A DNA stretch of 64,000 nucleotides from DZBG01 sp049241565 (GTDB lineage Bacteria > Bdellovibrionota > Bacteriovoracia > Bacteriovoracales > Bacteriovoracaceae): positions 1 through 64,000 of the forward strand of contig JBMLQL010000054.1 in NCBI GenBank assembly GCA_049241565.1. Direction: 5' to 3'. Below the pieces are notes generated by a model, which searched no databases, was not told the origin of the DNA, and saw only the letters and a program-made list of their open reading frames with translations. The first letter of the stretch is position 1. Every line of letters starts with the position of its first letter. Below, one piece after another: positions 1-7,269 of the stretch. The translations under genes were made by a program, and so were the position numbers.

Positions 1-2
1 CT

Positions 3-785
3 AACTCTAGTGGAAACATCATCCAGCACTATGTTTACTCTAGCTTTGGAAAGATTTTAAAGATTATGAATGGATTAGTGGATAATACTGCCAGTCCACT
101 AATTAAGACTAACTTTGCTTATACAAATCGTGAGTACGACAGTGAGATTGGGTTATACTATTACCGTGCCAGATATTATGCCCCTGATCTAGGTCGGTTT
201 CTTACAGAGGATCCGCATCCGGGATTTATTTCTGTCCCTGGAACTATAAATTCTGCATATGCTTATGTATTAAACAACCCTACCAACTCAAGTGATCCAC
301 AGGGTAAAATTGCACCTATTGTTGTTGCAATGGTCATTGGTGCTGTAATTGGTGGAATAAAACATTATAATAATCATGGCCTCTCGTTGAACCTATCTAG
401 TTTAGGAAGTTTGGTCGGCTCCATGGCAATAGGAGCTGCGATTGGAGCTGGTGCTTATTATTTAGGAACATTAGGAGCTAATTGGGGAGCTGGGAACCTC
501 GCTCTCGGTGGATCTAAAACCTTAGGTGCTTTTTTAGGGTCTTTTGCCGCTGGATTTACTTTTTCTGTAGGTGAGCAAGTATTAACAAAAGGCAAAGTAA
601 ATTTTGGTAATGCAATGATAACTGGTTTTTTCTTCGGAGTTGGTGGAGCAATAGGACAAGGTGCTAAACAGTTTGGTGTCGGTTCTGGAGCAGAAAACTT
701 AGATGCAATAAATAAAGGAGCTTCCGGTGAATTTGTTAATCAAGTAGATCTTGGACCTACAATAAAAATTCCTGGTTTACATTAA
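3..785 (+). CDS. RHS repeat-associated core protein, 3' end (5' end outside window)
   Basis: The reading frame is open to the window edge, so this is the C-terminal part of a longer RHS/YD-repeat protein. The RHS core signature is visible at about 139-228 (YDSEIGLYYYRARYY, then GRFLTEDPHPG and a DPQG end). RHS proteins build a shell around a C-terminal toxin tip that changes between strains. The tip here, after the DPQG motif, is about 160 residues, Gly/Ala-rich with several hydrophobic stretches (about 310-660), so a membrane-active tip is possible; no known toxin fold is recognised. A small membrane protein starts one base after the stop and is the likely immunity partner. Two more copies of the core end lie at 2.9 and 6.5 kb. 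Confident for RHS, low for toxin mechanism. Confidence 0.85.
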   Translation, partial: NSSGNIIQHYVYSSFGKILKIMNGLVDNTASPLIKTNFAYTNREYDSEIGLYYYRARYYAPDLGRFLTEDPHPGFISVPGTINSAYAYVLNNPTNSSDPQGKIAPIVVAMVIGAVIGGIKHYNNHGLSLNLSSLGSLVGSMAIGAAIGAGAYYLGTLGANWGAGNLALGGSKTLGAFLGSFAAGFTFSVGEQVLTKGKVNFGNAMITGFFFGVGGAIGQGAKQFGVGSGAENLDAINKGASGEFVNQVDLGPTIKIPGLH

Positions 786-786
786 T

Positions 787-1284
787 ATGGAAAAATATAA
801 ATGCTATAATTCAAAAAGTTTTTTGAGTATCCTTCTAGTATACTCAAAAAACTTTTGTTCCTCGATATTAAGCAAGGATTTTATTGTTGTGTTTGGGTTT
901 TTTGTTCTTATTGATATTGCAAGATTTCTATCACCTTCAATATTTAAAATTTCATTAAAAATAAATTTCCCGATTATATTTGTATTAGTAGGTACATTGG
1001 CTGGTTTTTTTTTGTTGTCTAGCTTCCTCTTTTGGGGAGTATATCTTTACCATCGCAATGACGAATTTGCTTTTAATGATGAGTGCATTTTTATTTTTAG
1101 AAAAGAGATAATAAAGGAAAAGATACTTGTTAGAGAAATAGAAAAAATTGAGGATAGCATAAACAAAATGGCGATTCACTACTTGAGAGATGGAATTAAA
1201 GAAAAAGTATTTGTTTGTTATTTTCCTCCAGATGATTTTAGGCTGATTTGTACTTCATATCAATATTCAATCTTAAAAAGGTAG
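787..1284 (+). CDS. Small two-TM protein, candidate immunity protein of the RHS tip
   Basis: 165 residues. It starts one base after the RHS stop with no good Shine-Dalgarno, so translation is probably coupled. Two hydrophobic segments (about residues 33-50 and 60-88) are followed by a soluble, beta-rich C-terminal region of about 75 residues. Immunity genes normally lie directly downstream of RHS tips, and membrane immunity proteins suit tips that act on the membrane or cross it. The same layout (two TM segments then a beta-type tail starting F-x-D/N) is seen in the gene at 3593, which follows another RHS tip. Function is inferred from position only; the family is not recognised. Confidence 0.6.
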   Translation: MEKYKCYNSKSFLSILLVYSKNFCSSILSKDFIVVFGFFVLIDIARFLSPSIFKISLKINFPIIFVLVGTLAGFFLLSSFLFWGVYLYHRNDEFAFNDECIFIFRKEIIKEKILVREIEKIEDSINKMAIHYLRDGIKEKVFVCYFPPDDFRLICTSYQYSILKR

Positions 1285-1302
1285 TTTAATTCTTACATTT
1301 AA

Positions 1303-1345
1303 TTTCTTGGCATTTGGGCAAAGCTTGCCACAAATTGCCAAGAAA
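1303..1345. terminator. Nested inverted repeat, probable terminator
   Basis: TTTCTTGGCA (1303-1312) pairs with TGCCAAGAAA (1336-1345), and the loop holds a second hairpin, GGCAA-AGC-TTGCC (1317-1329). A pyrimidine-rich run follows. It lies between the convergent RHS partner gene and the integrase, so it could serve both strands. Confidence 0.6.
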
Positions 1346-1418
1346 CTCTTCTTTTTATGGTTTTAATCAAGATTCTTGGTCAATTTCGCTTAGAGATCAG
1401 TCTCGCAAATATTTGCCA

Positions 1419-2438
1419 TTATTCAAATTCATATGGGCTTGGATTCTCGACATCTTCTGATCTGAGTTTCCCATAAAGATCAATTGTGAGTGCAATAGAT
1501 TTATGGCCCAGTACGGCCATGAGTTCATACATCTGACCACCATTCTTCAAAAAGTTGTAAGCGAATGAATGTCTAAAAGTATGGAGTCCCCATTTTTTGT
1601 GATGAGGATATGCATACTGAAATGAAACCACATGTCTATGGAGCTGACTGCGACCAATCTTTTCACCCAGAGGATTGCAAAATACATATTTTGAAGTCTT
1701 TGGTTGCGACTCTACAAGTTTACGAAGTGAAGGGGACATTTTAACAGGTCTTTGTGTTCCTCCTTTTGCATCTACAATTCTTAAGACGTTATTGACAAGA
1801 TCTACATCTTTCCACTGAAGAGCAATAATTTCAGCTCGTCTAGCTCCCGTATGCACAAGGGCCATAAAATAGGGATAAAGAAAGTTGGAGCTATAGTCCT
1901 TAGCTTTACTCAAAATATCTTTAATCTCGTTTTGAGTGAGGAAAACTCTTGGATTCTTCGGTGGGGCACTTCTATTGATTTTGATATGTGATAAAGGAGA
2001 TTTTGAAATGATCCCTTCTCCTTTGAGAAAATTAAAAAAATGGTTGAGTGACCCCTTTATATGTGCAAGTGTAATTTCAGCATAGTCATGCTTGAGTTTT
2101 AAATCATTAAGCCAAGAGCTAAGGGCATGCGGGCTAAGATTTCCGATTTGGACTTTGCCAAAGTTATCGATAAATGAGTCAAAGGCGATTCTTCTGGTAT
2201 CGACTTTAGTATTAGGTACTAGCTCAAAATGCATTTCCATTAATTCACTGATTGTTAAGAATTGAAGATGCTCCATCTTCGTTTTAGTAAAAAGAACCTG
2301 AACTTCTTTTTCGAAACTTTTTGCTTCCTCATGTGAGTTAAATCTTTTCCTGATTCGTTTCTTAGTTAGTGGATTAACAAGCGCAACTTGAAACTTTCCG
2401 TTTCTGAGCTTTATGATTTGAATTTTATTTTTCCCCAT
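1419..2438 (-). CDS. Tyrosine recombinase / phage-type integrase
   Basis: 339 residues, full length for the family. It has an N-terminal DNA-binding arm with Lys/Arg-rich strands (1-50), a SAM-like core-binding domain (about 60-150) and a catalytic domain. Catalytic residues are visible: R200 in HTGARRAE, K225 in DAKGG, H286 and R289 in LHTFRHSF, H312 in LGHKS and the nucleophile Y322. It therefore should cut and rejoin DNA at an attachment site. Its start overlaps the excisionase-like gene upstream by 14 bases, indicating one operon. It is inserted between two RHS tip cassettes, which suggests a role in moving or exchanging them. A decayed fragment of a related integrase (FRHSFAYNFLKNGG-like motif) lies at about 4.8 kb. 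No att site could be identified. Confidence 0.93.
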   Translation of the reverse strand: MGKNKIQIIKLRNGKFQVALVNPLTKKRIRKRFNSHEEAKSFEKEVQVLFTKTKMEHLQFLTISELMEMHFELVPNTKVDTRRIAFDSFIDNFGKVQIGNLSPHALSSWLNDLKLKHDYAEITLAHIKGSLNHFFNFLKGEGIISKSPLSHIKINRSAPPKNPRVFLTQNEIKDILSKAKDYSSNFLYPYFMALVHTGARRAEIIALQWKDVDLVNNVLRIVDAKGGTQRPVKMSPSLRKLVESQPKTSKYVFCNPLGEKIGRSQLHRHVVSFQYAYPHHKKWGLHTFRHSFAYNFLKNGGQMYELMAVLGHKSIALTIDLYGKLRSEDVENPSPYEFE

Positions 2439-2667
2439 TGATAAATCTCCTAATGACTATGGTTTGAGATGGGAGCTTGATAATTTCTTGCTTAATAGAG
2501 CGCTGATGAAGCCAGCGTTTAAGCTGATCTTCAAAAAGGATGAACTTCTTCTTTTGACCAATATTGAGCCAGGGAAATTGAGGATCATTTCTGATTAGTC
2601 GATAAATAGTACTCTTGGAAATTCGATACTGTTGGGCCACTTCATTGATTGTTAACGTCCGATTCAT
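2425..2667 (-). CDS. Excisionase / AlpA-like helix-turn-helix protein
   Basis: 80 residues. The first 45 form a MerR-like winged HTH of the excisionase/AlpA type (TINEVAQQYRISKSTIYRLI), followed by a basic C-terminal tail. Such proteins direct excision or regulate the integrase. It overlaps the downstream integrase gene by 14 bases, so the two are translationally coupled. The start has a recognisable GGAGA upstream at about 2674. Whether it acts as excisionase or as transcriptional regulator cannot be told. Confidence 0.8.
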   Translation of the reverse strand: MNRTLTINEVAQQYRISKSTIYRLIRNDPQFPWLNIGQKKKFILFEDQLKRWLHQRSIKQEIIKLPSQTIVIRRFINGEK

Positions 2668-2904
2668 ATTGTCTCCTATTGTGTATGGACGAAGAAGCCT
2701 CTACGGAATTTAAGAAAAATTGTGAAATTAAAAAGCTTTCCAACGCCACATTTTATTTAGTTTAAGGAGACTGACATCCGATATGATTCAGAGTCTGATA
2801 TTGAAACTGATTTGAAGTGCACTTAGGCGTTTTGCCAGTTTGACAAGAATTGCGGCAACGATGATGAAATAAGGACAATTGAGAAAATTATTTTTGGATA
2901 GATT

Positions 2905-3579
2905 ATGATTCAATGTTTTGAAATTCATCAGTTAGGATTCTGGGAAAAATATCGAGACAGTCATTATGATGCGAGTGCGGGGAGATTTTTGCAGGAGGAT
3001 CCGCATCCGGGAACATCTGCTTTCCCGGCCAGTCTAAATTCTAAATACGTGTATGTAAGTAATGATCCTGTTAATAAATTTGATCCTACTGGAAAAATCG
3101 AACCATTCACTATCTTGTTGATTGGGGCTGCAATTGCAGGAGCAATTAATGCTACTGTATTTGCTGCTACAACTAAAGGAGTCACTATAGGATCCTTTGC
3201 CACTGCTTTTGCAACAGGAGCCATTGGAGCTTTTGTTGGAGGTGGGTTAGGGATTTTGACAGGAGGGATGGGCGGGGCTCTTCTAGGGGGGGCAATCACA
3301 GGGTCATTAACCTCATTTTTGAATACGGCTACTTTAACCAAAGAAGATCCTTTTAGTGGTAAAAATGTACTTAAGATGGTTTTTGGTGCTGCTTTTGGTG
3401 CGGCAGGTGGGCTACTTGCTTACTCAGCAAATATTGCTATTGGAGGGATGATGCATGCTGCCCAGAGAGAGTTTGCCATAGGTGCTTCTACGGGAGTGGC
3501 AGGGTCATCGATTCAGACCCCTGTTGATGGGACAGTTGATATGATTGATAATGTTTTTCCAGGGGTTTTTCATAATTAA
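2905..3579 (+). CDS. Orphan RHS C-terminal tip (short core remnant plus variable tip)
   Basis: 224 residues. The first 15 are unrelated to RHS; homology to the core begins near residue 17 (HYDASAGRFLQEDPHPG) and ends at the DPTG motif, so nearly all the shell is missing. The 160-residue tip is Gly/Ala-rich and hydrophobic, as in the copy at the window start but different in sequence. Orphan tips of this kind arise when a new tip recombines into the complete gene and displaces the old one. The shared block GGATCCGCATCCGGGA (2998-3013, also about 210-225) would be a natural crossover point. An in-frame stop precedes the ATG, so the product, if made, is short. It may be a silent cassette rather than an active toxin. 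Confidence 0.7.
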   Translation: MIQCFEIHQLGFWEKYRDSHYDASAGRFLQEDPHPGTSAFPASLNSKYVYVSNDPVNKFDPTGKIEPFTILLIGAAIAGAINATVFAATTKGVTIGSFATAFATGAIGAFVGGGLGILTGGMGGALLGGAITGSLTSFLNTATLTKEDPFSGKNVLKMVFGAAFGAAGGLLAYSANIAIGGMMHAAQREFAIGASTGVAGSSIQTPVDGTVDMIDNVFPGVFHN

Positions 3580-3592
3580 AAAGGATTCATTT

Positions 3593-4015
3593 ATGAATAA
3601 GTTAATTTCTTGGGAGTGTTATCATTACACTCCCATGAGAGTACATTTGGGAGTATCTATACCTATTGTATTTTTATTAGCGATGAATTTATTTTTCGTG
3701 CTAGATATCATTCGATTTTTTTTTCTTGCAGTGGTTTCACTTGCTGTTTTATTTTGTGTCAATTTTTACCTTCGTAAAATTGATACCAAGGAACCATGCT
3801 TAAAATTTATTGATAATCAGCTTTGTTTTCGTATAAAAAATCAATGGCTAAACTTTAATGAAGTCGATGGTCAAATTGAGTTTTTTGATTCTCAACAAGC
3901 ATTAAAAATAAAATATTTGACCGGTGAGTTTGTAATGAATGTCAAACCTGCAAACTATGTAATTATAAAAGAGCGATTGGAGCAGGCAACAACCGCAATA
4001 TATAAGAATCAGTAA
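3593..4015 (+). CDS. Small two-TM protein, candidate immunity protein of orphan RHS tip
   Basis: 140 residues from the ATG at 3593. A longer frame starting at 3545 overlaps the tip and is less likely; the chosen start has AAGGA upstream and lies 13 bases after the tip's stop. Two adjacent hydrophobic segments (about residues 20-38 and 40-56) are followed by a beta-rich tail (CLKFIDNQLCFRI onwards), resembling a small PH-like domain. Layout matches the partner gene at 787. Position directly behind an RHS tip argues for an immunity role. If immunity is kept while the tip is silent, the cell stays resistant to kin that carry this tip. Family not recognised. Confidence 0.55.
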   Translation: MNKLISWECYHYTPMRVHLGVSIPIVFLLAMNLFFVLDIIRFFFLAVVSLAVLFCVNFYLRKIDTKEPCLKFIDNQLCFRIKNQWLNFNEVDGQIEFFDSQQALKIKYLTGEFVMNVKPANYVIIKERLEQATTAIYKNQ

Positions 4016-4082
4016 GTCTAACGGCATGTAAATTCAGAAAAAAAGTTCTTGGGGGTACAGGAACATCTTCCTTCCTTCGTAA

Positions 4083-4289
4083 GCGGCGGTTAGACTTTTA
4101 CGTGTAAGTTTATGGCTTTCTGAGTTTAGTAGCTACAAAGACGCTGTAAATTCATCTATAAGTAACGAGGGATTGCCTCTTGATGTTTCTCAGGACCTTA
4201 CAGGTTTTATAAATATTGGTAACAGGATAGGTGGTTTGATGTTAGTTTTTTCAGGAATCTCTCTCTTGCCACTAGGAGCACAAGAATGA
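4083..4289 (+). pseudogene. Decayed third RHS-type tip remnant (no start, no core)
   Basis: An open frame of 68 codons without a usable start runs from a stop at 4080-4082 to a TGA at 4287-4289. It ends in a hydrophobic stretch (GGLMLVFSGISLLPLGAQE), and its TGA overlaps the ATG of the next gene (ATGA). This coupling is typical of a toxin 3' end fused to its partner gene. The fragment directly follows two tip/partner pairs, so a third, eroded tip is the simplest reading. It has no recognisable fold, and the RHS link rests on position and coupling only. Confidence 0.4.
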
Positions 4290-4606
4290 AGATATGGATT
4301 TTATTTTTTATCACCATTTTCGGATTTAATTTAAATGCACAGGGGATAAATAAAAATAGAATATTTCAGAAGTTAGAGGCTCATTCTGAAAAAAAATGGT
4401 TTCAATGCAGCGTAGATAGTGATTGTAGCTACTTGATAGGCGCTTGTAATGTCGCAATTGGTTTCAACTCTGTTTATGAAAAAAGTATTTTAAAATTTTT
4501 TGAAAACTTAACTCTGAGTGAAAAGGTATGCATCGATTATGTCGGAGAGAAATTACCTACGAGTTCTAAGTGTGTGGAAAAGAAATGTCAGTTAGAATTT
4601 AAATGA
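4286..4606 (+). CDS. Small secreted cysteine-containing protein, possible immunity-type partner
   Basis: 106 residues with a clear signal peptide (MKIWILFFITIFGFNLNAQ). The mature part has six cysteines (in FQCSVDSDCSYLIGACN, VCID and SKCVEKKCQ), suggesting disulphide bonds in the periplasm. Its ATG overlaps the TGA of an upstream open frame, so it was probably the coupled partner of a lost RHS tip. A periplasmic immunity protein would fit a toxin acting there. Family not recognised. Confidence 0.5.
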   Translation: MKIWILFFITIFGFNLNAQGINKNRIFQKLEAHSEKKWFQCSVDSDCSYLIGACNVAIGFNSVYEKSILKFFENLTLSEKVCIDYVGEKLPTSSKCVEKKCQLEFK

Positions 4607-4635
4607 TAACTTTTGATGCTGAATTTTTTGGATTA

Positions 4636-5014
4636 CTAAAAGGAAAAGATACTAATAAAGATTAGGCTTCCCAAAATGAATAATAAAGTAGTCATCTTTG
4701 CATTTAGGCCATGGAAAAAACATTTTATACGACTAGTTTTGTCAGCGTTGGTTGCAGTATTGATTCTGCTTTTTGCGGCCACTTTTGCTTGCAATTGATA
4801 CATCTCTCCTCCCTTCTTGAGATAGTTGTAAGCAAATGAGTGGCGTAGGGCGGTTCGGCATGGTCCCAAGCTATTCATGGCATTCGATAAATTCTTTGAT
4901 CTCAAGGCATCTTTCTTTTTCATCTTTTGGTACAAAACTTAACTCAAAATCACCTACCTTAAGTTTACTCGTTTCCAGCTTACTCAATTTGTAACTACTA
5001 AGATCCATTTCCAT
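4636..5014 (-). pseudogene. Chimeric remnant: integrase fragment joined to another gene's 5' end
   Basis: The part near 4790-4860 (minus strand) encodes LRHSFAYNYLKKGGEMYQLQA, a clear relative of the HxxR block of the integrase at 1419, but the surrounding domain is missing. Upstream, in another frame, 5014-4871 encodes an unrelated 47-residue N-terminus ending at a TAG (from MEMDLSSYKLSKLE to IECHE), whose reading would continue past the stop as LGTMPNRPT. So two broken genes meet here. The N-terminal piece is not securely identified; it vaguely recalls GNAT/Mom-like proteins. The remnant shows that an earlier integrase copy was lost beside the RHS cassettes. Confidence 0.5.
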
Positions 5015-5305
5015 GTTTCAAAGACGCATTTGATACTGATAAAAAAGAGTGATGAAATCTGATTCTGATCCATAAATTGTTTCCTTTTTCTAGAAAATTA
5101 GAAATTAAGTTGAAATCAAATAATCAGCTTCAATTCGCTTGCTTCTCTATAAATTCAGATAACAAGATATAGATTTTTTTAAAGGAGAGGCTGAGGTCTT
5201 GAGATTAGTTGATTATGTTCACTCGAATGACTATCTTAATTAGATAGCGAAAAAGGTGCAGTTTATAATTTGTAAATAATCAGATGGAATTCTTATTCGT
5301 GAGAA

Positions 5306-5770
5306 TTATGCCTCTTTTAAGTATGAATAATCGTGAGATTGCCCAAGATCGATTGTATCAAACGATGGAGCCTCAAATGATTCAGACATGATGATTTGTT
5401 TTTCAATATGTCTTTTTTCAAGGTTTAGGATTGATTCAATTGTAAAAATACGCATTTGTCTTTCTTGTGCAGCACTCATTCCAGTAGCTTCAGCTCCCTT
5501 TTCTTCCCATAGACGGAGTGTAGATGCCGGGACATCAACAATTTCAGAAAGTGATTGATAAGAAATTTTCAAGAATGTTCTCAAAAACTTTAATTTTTTA
5601 CCAGTTAGACGCTCTCTGCTTTTAAGTAGTTCTTTGGCCGTAAGCAGCTTAATCTCATTTATGTTGATGTTGGGATATTCCTCTCCATGAGCTTCTTTAA
5701 CTTCGACATTGTGAAGGAGAACGTTAAAACCAAAGCCTGAAAAGGTATAAGTTTTTTTGATGTTGCTCAT
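5306..5770 (-). CDS. HTH antitoxin/regulator of DUF4258-type pair
   Basis: 154 residues from the ATG at 5770, which has GGAG eight bases upstream; the longer frame from 5800 would overlap the upstream gene. An N-terminal segment of about 45 residues is followed by an XRE-type helix-turn-helix (about 57-90: FLKISYQSLSEIVDVPAST then LRLWEEKG), as in antitoxins of the HigA/MqsA kind. The C-terminus is helical and acidic. It lies 13 bases behind the DUF4258 gene, in the toxin-first order typical of higBA and mqsRA. It probably neutralises the toxin and represses the operon. Confidence 0.7.
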   Translation of the reverse strand: MSNIKKTYTFSGFGFNVLLHNVEVKEAHGEEYPNININEIKLLTAKELLKSRERLTGKKLKFLRTFLKISYQSLSEIVDVPASTLRLWEEKGAEATGMSAAQERQMRIFTIESILNLEKRHIEKQIIMSESFEAPSFDTIDLGQSHDYSYLKEA

Positions 5771-5783
5771 TTTATAATCTCCG

Positions 5784-6095
5784 TTACTTGTTTTTATCAA
5801 TTGCTGTGATGATCAGCATTTTTGGTGACTCTAGATAAAGGACAACAATCCGAATATCCTTATCACCCTGATCATTTAGGCCTCTGATGGCATATTTCCA
5901 ATCTTGCTTATCATCAGTGAGTTGATCTTTATGATCCTCTCTTTGGGCCCTATATACTGCTTCTTCAATATCACTCAAGTCGATGTCTCTGGCCTTCATC
6001 TGCTCAATAGCGTGTTTTGAAGGTATAAGTTGACCTGTCTCAGTGGCAGTTATCAGATCTTGCAAAACAGTCTCTTTCTTTATCGGCTCAGACAT
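5784..6095 (-). CDS. DUF4258 domain protein, probable RelE-fold toxin
   Basis: 103 residues. The motif SKHAIEQMKARDIDLSDIEEAV (read in two parts) and a C-terminal IVVLYLESPKMLIITAI strand match the DUF4258 pattern, a small RelE/BrnT-like fold. Such proteins are usually mRNA-cleaving toxins in toxin-antitoxin pairs. The downstream HTH gene is the expected antitoxin, 13 bases away. The pair lies inside the RHS/integrase island, where addiction modules are common. Activity is inferred. Confidence 0.65.
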   Translation of the reverse strand: MSEPIKKETVLQDLITATETGQLIPSKHAIEQMKARDIDLSDIEEAVYRAQREDHKDQLTDDKQDWKYAIRGLNDQGDKDIRIVVLYLESPKMLIITAIDKNK

Positions 6096-6366
6096 GGAGG
6101 TATTTTAACATGATGCTCGTTTTTGCGCAACAAAATTTCTTGTTTTTAGTAAAAACGGGGTGTTACTAGTAGTGGATAATTAATTGCAGGTAGTATTTAA
6201 ACTGTGGAAGAGGGCCTATAGAGCGATTAGGACATTAATCTGGACATTCTTTAACATAAGATTTCTCAATTAAAAATCTCAAAAGGAAACCAGCCAGTAA
6301 GCCGATAAGTTTTATAACCATTATTATTTTCAAGAGCGGCTGGTCGAAAAACCTAAAAGGAAAAAT

Positions 6367-6765
6367 TTGATTGCCATAAAAGTGCCTCAAAATTTTCTTC
6401 TATCTCCTGAATGCACAAAATTTTCTGCGGCCTTATATATCGTAAACTTCGTGAATTCATTCATTTCAGAGAAATCACAATCTGACGATGTAGAGAACAT
6501 TGTTCAGCACTATGTTTACTCAAGTTTTGGAAAGATTTTAAAGGTTATGAATGGATCAGTGGATAATACCGCCAATCCACTAATAAAAACCAACTTTGCT
6601 TATACAAATCGAGAATATGATTCAGAAAGCGGGTTATACTACTACCGTGCCAGATATTATGATGCCAGCTCAGGGAGATTTTTGCAGGAGGATCTAAGGC
6701 TAATGATGTTAGATCCTCTAATTGCTGACCAAAAAATCTTTATAGAAGTGACGCCAAATCTTTAG
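6367..6765 (+). pseudogene. Truncated RHS core fragment
   Basis: RHS homology covers only about 6490-6693. It matches the window-start copy nearly base for base in places (NIVQHYVYSSFGKILK onwards, then YDSESGLYYYRARYYDASSGRFLQED). Both ends are joined to unrelated sequence: about 40 residues before from a TTG start, and 24 residues after that run into the 3' end of the glutathione peroxidase gene on the other strand. There is no tip and no partner gene. It marks the right edge of the RHS array and may serve as a homology donor for recombination. Confidence 0.75.
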
Positions 6766-7219
6766 CAATCTTCTCCGGAGAATCTGTCGGCGCATATCTT
6801 TTAATCACTTTGCCATTTTGATCCACGAGAAATTTGGTGAAATTCCACTTAATGGCCTCTGTTCCGAGAAGCCCTGGAGCCGAAGACTTGAGGAATTTAT
6901 AGATTGGGTCAGCATTGTCGCCGTTGACATCGACTTTTGAGAAAAGAGGGAAAGTCACGCCGAAATTGAGTTCGCAAAAGCTACTGATGGCCTTTTCATC
7001 ACCTGGTTCTTGTTTGCCGAATTGGTTGCAAGGGAAGCCAAGAACAACTAATTTTTCTTGATATTCTTTATAGAGAGACTCAAGTCCTTTATATTGTGGG
7101 GTAAAGCCACATTGGCTGGCCGTGTTCACGACAAGCATCATTTTTCCTTTATAATCGGCGAGCGAGATTTCTTTCCCATCTATCGTCTTTGCTTTAAAAT
7201 CATGGAGAGTTTGACTCAT
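6740..7219 (-). CDS. Glutathione/thioredoxin peroxidase (Cys-type GPx)
   Basis: 159 residues, normal length for bacterial BtuE/GPx proteins. It reduces hydroperoxides in the cytoplasm. The catalytic tetrad is present: C37 in ASQCGFT, Q70 in NQFGKQEPG, W125 and N126 in KWNFTKF. C82 in SSFCELNFG sits at the resolving-cysteine position of thioredoxin-dependent GPx, so thioredoxin rather than glutathione is the likely reductant. No signal peptide. It is transcribed divergently from the aldehyde/alcohol dehydrogenase at 7270 with 50 bases between them; both could serve peroxide and lipid-aldehyde detoxification. Confidence 0.93.
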   Translation of the reverse strand: MSQTLHDFKAKTIDGKEISLADYKGKMMLVVNTASQCGFTPQYKGLESLYKEYQEKLVVLGFPCNQFGKQEPGDEKAISSFCELNFGVTFPLFSKVDVNGDNADPIYKFLKSSAPGLLGTEAIKWNFTKFLVDQNGKVIKRYAPTDSPEKIAKDLASLL

Positions 7220-7269
7220 AAAAAATCCTTTGAAAGTAGTGGTTAAATTTTAAAACAGGAAGAAAACAT

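Noticed and set aside
2964..3341. Minus-strand 125-codon frame
   Set aside because: Antisense to the RHS tip with low-complexity Pro/Ala sequence caused by Gly/Ala codons opposite; a shadow frame.
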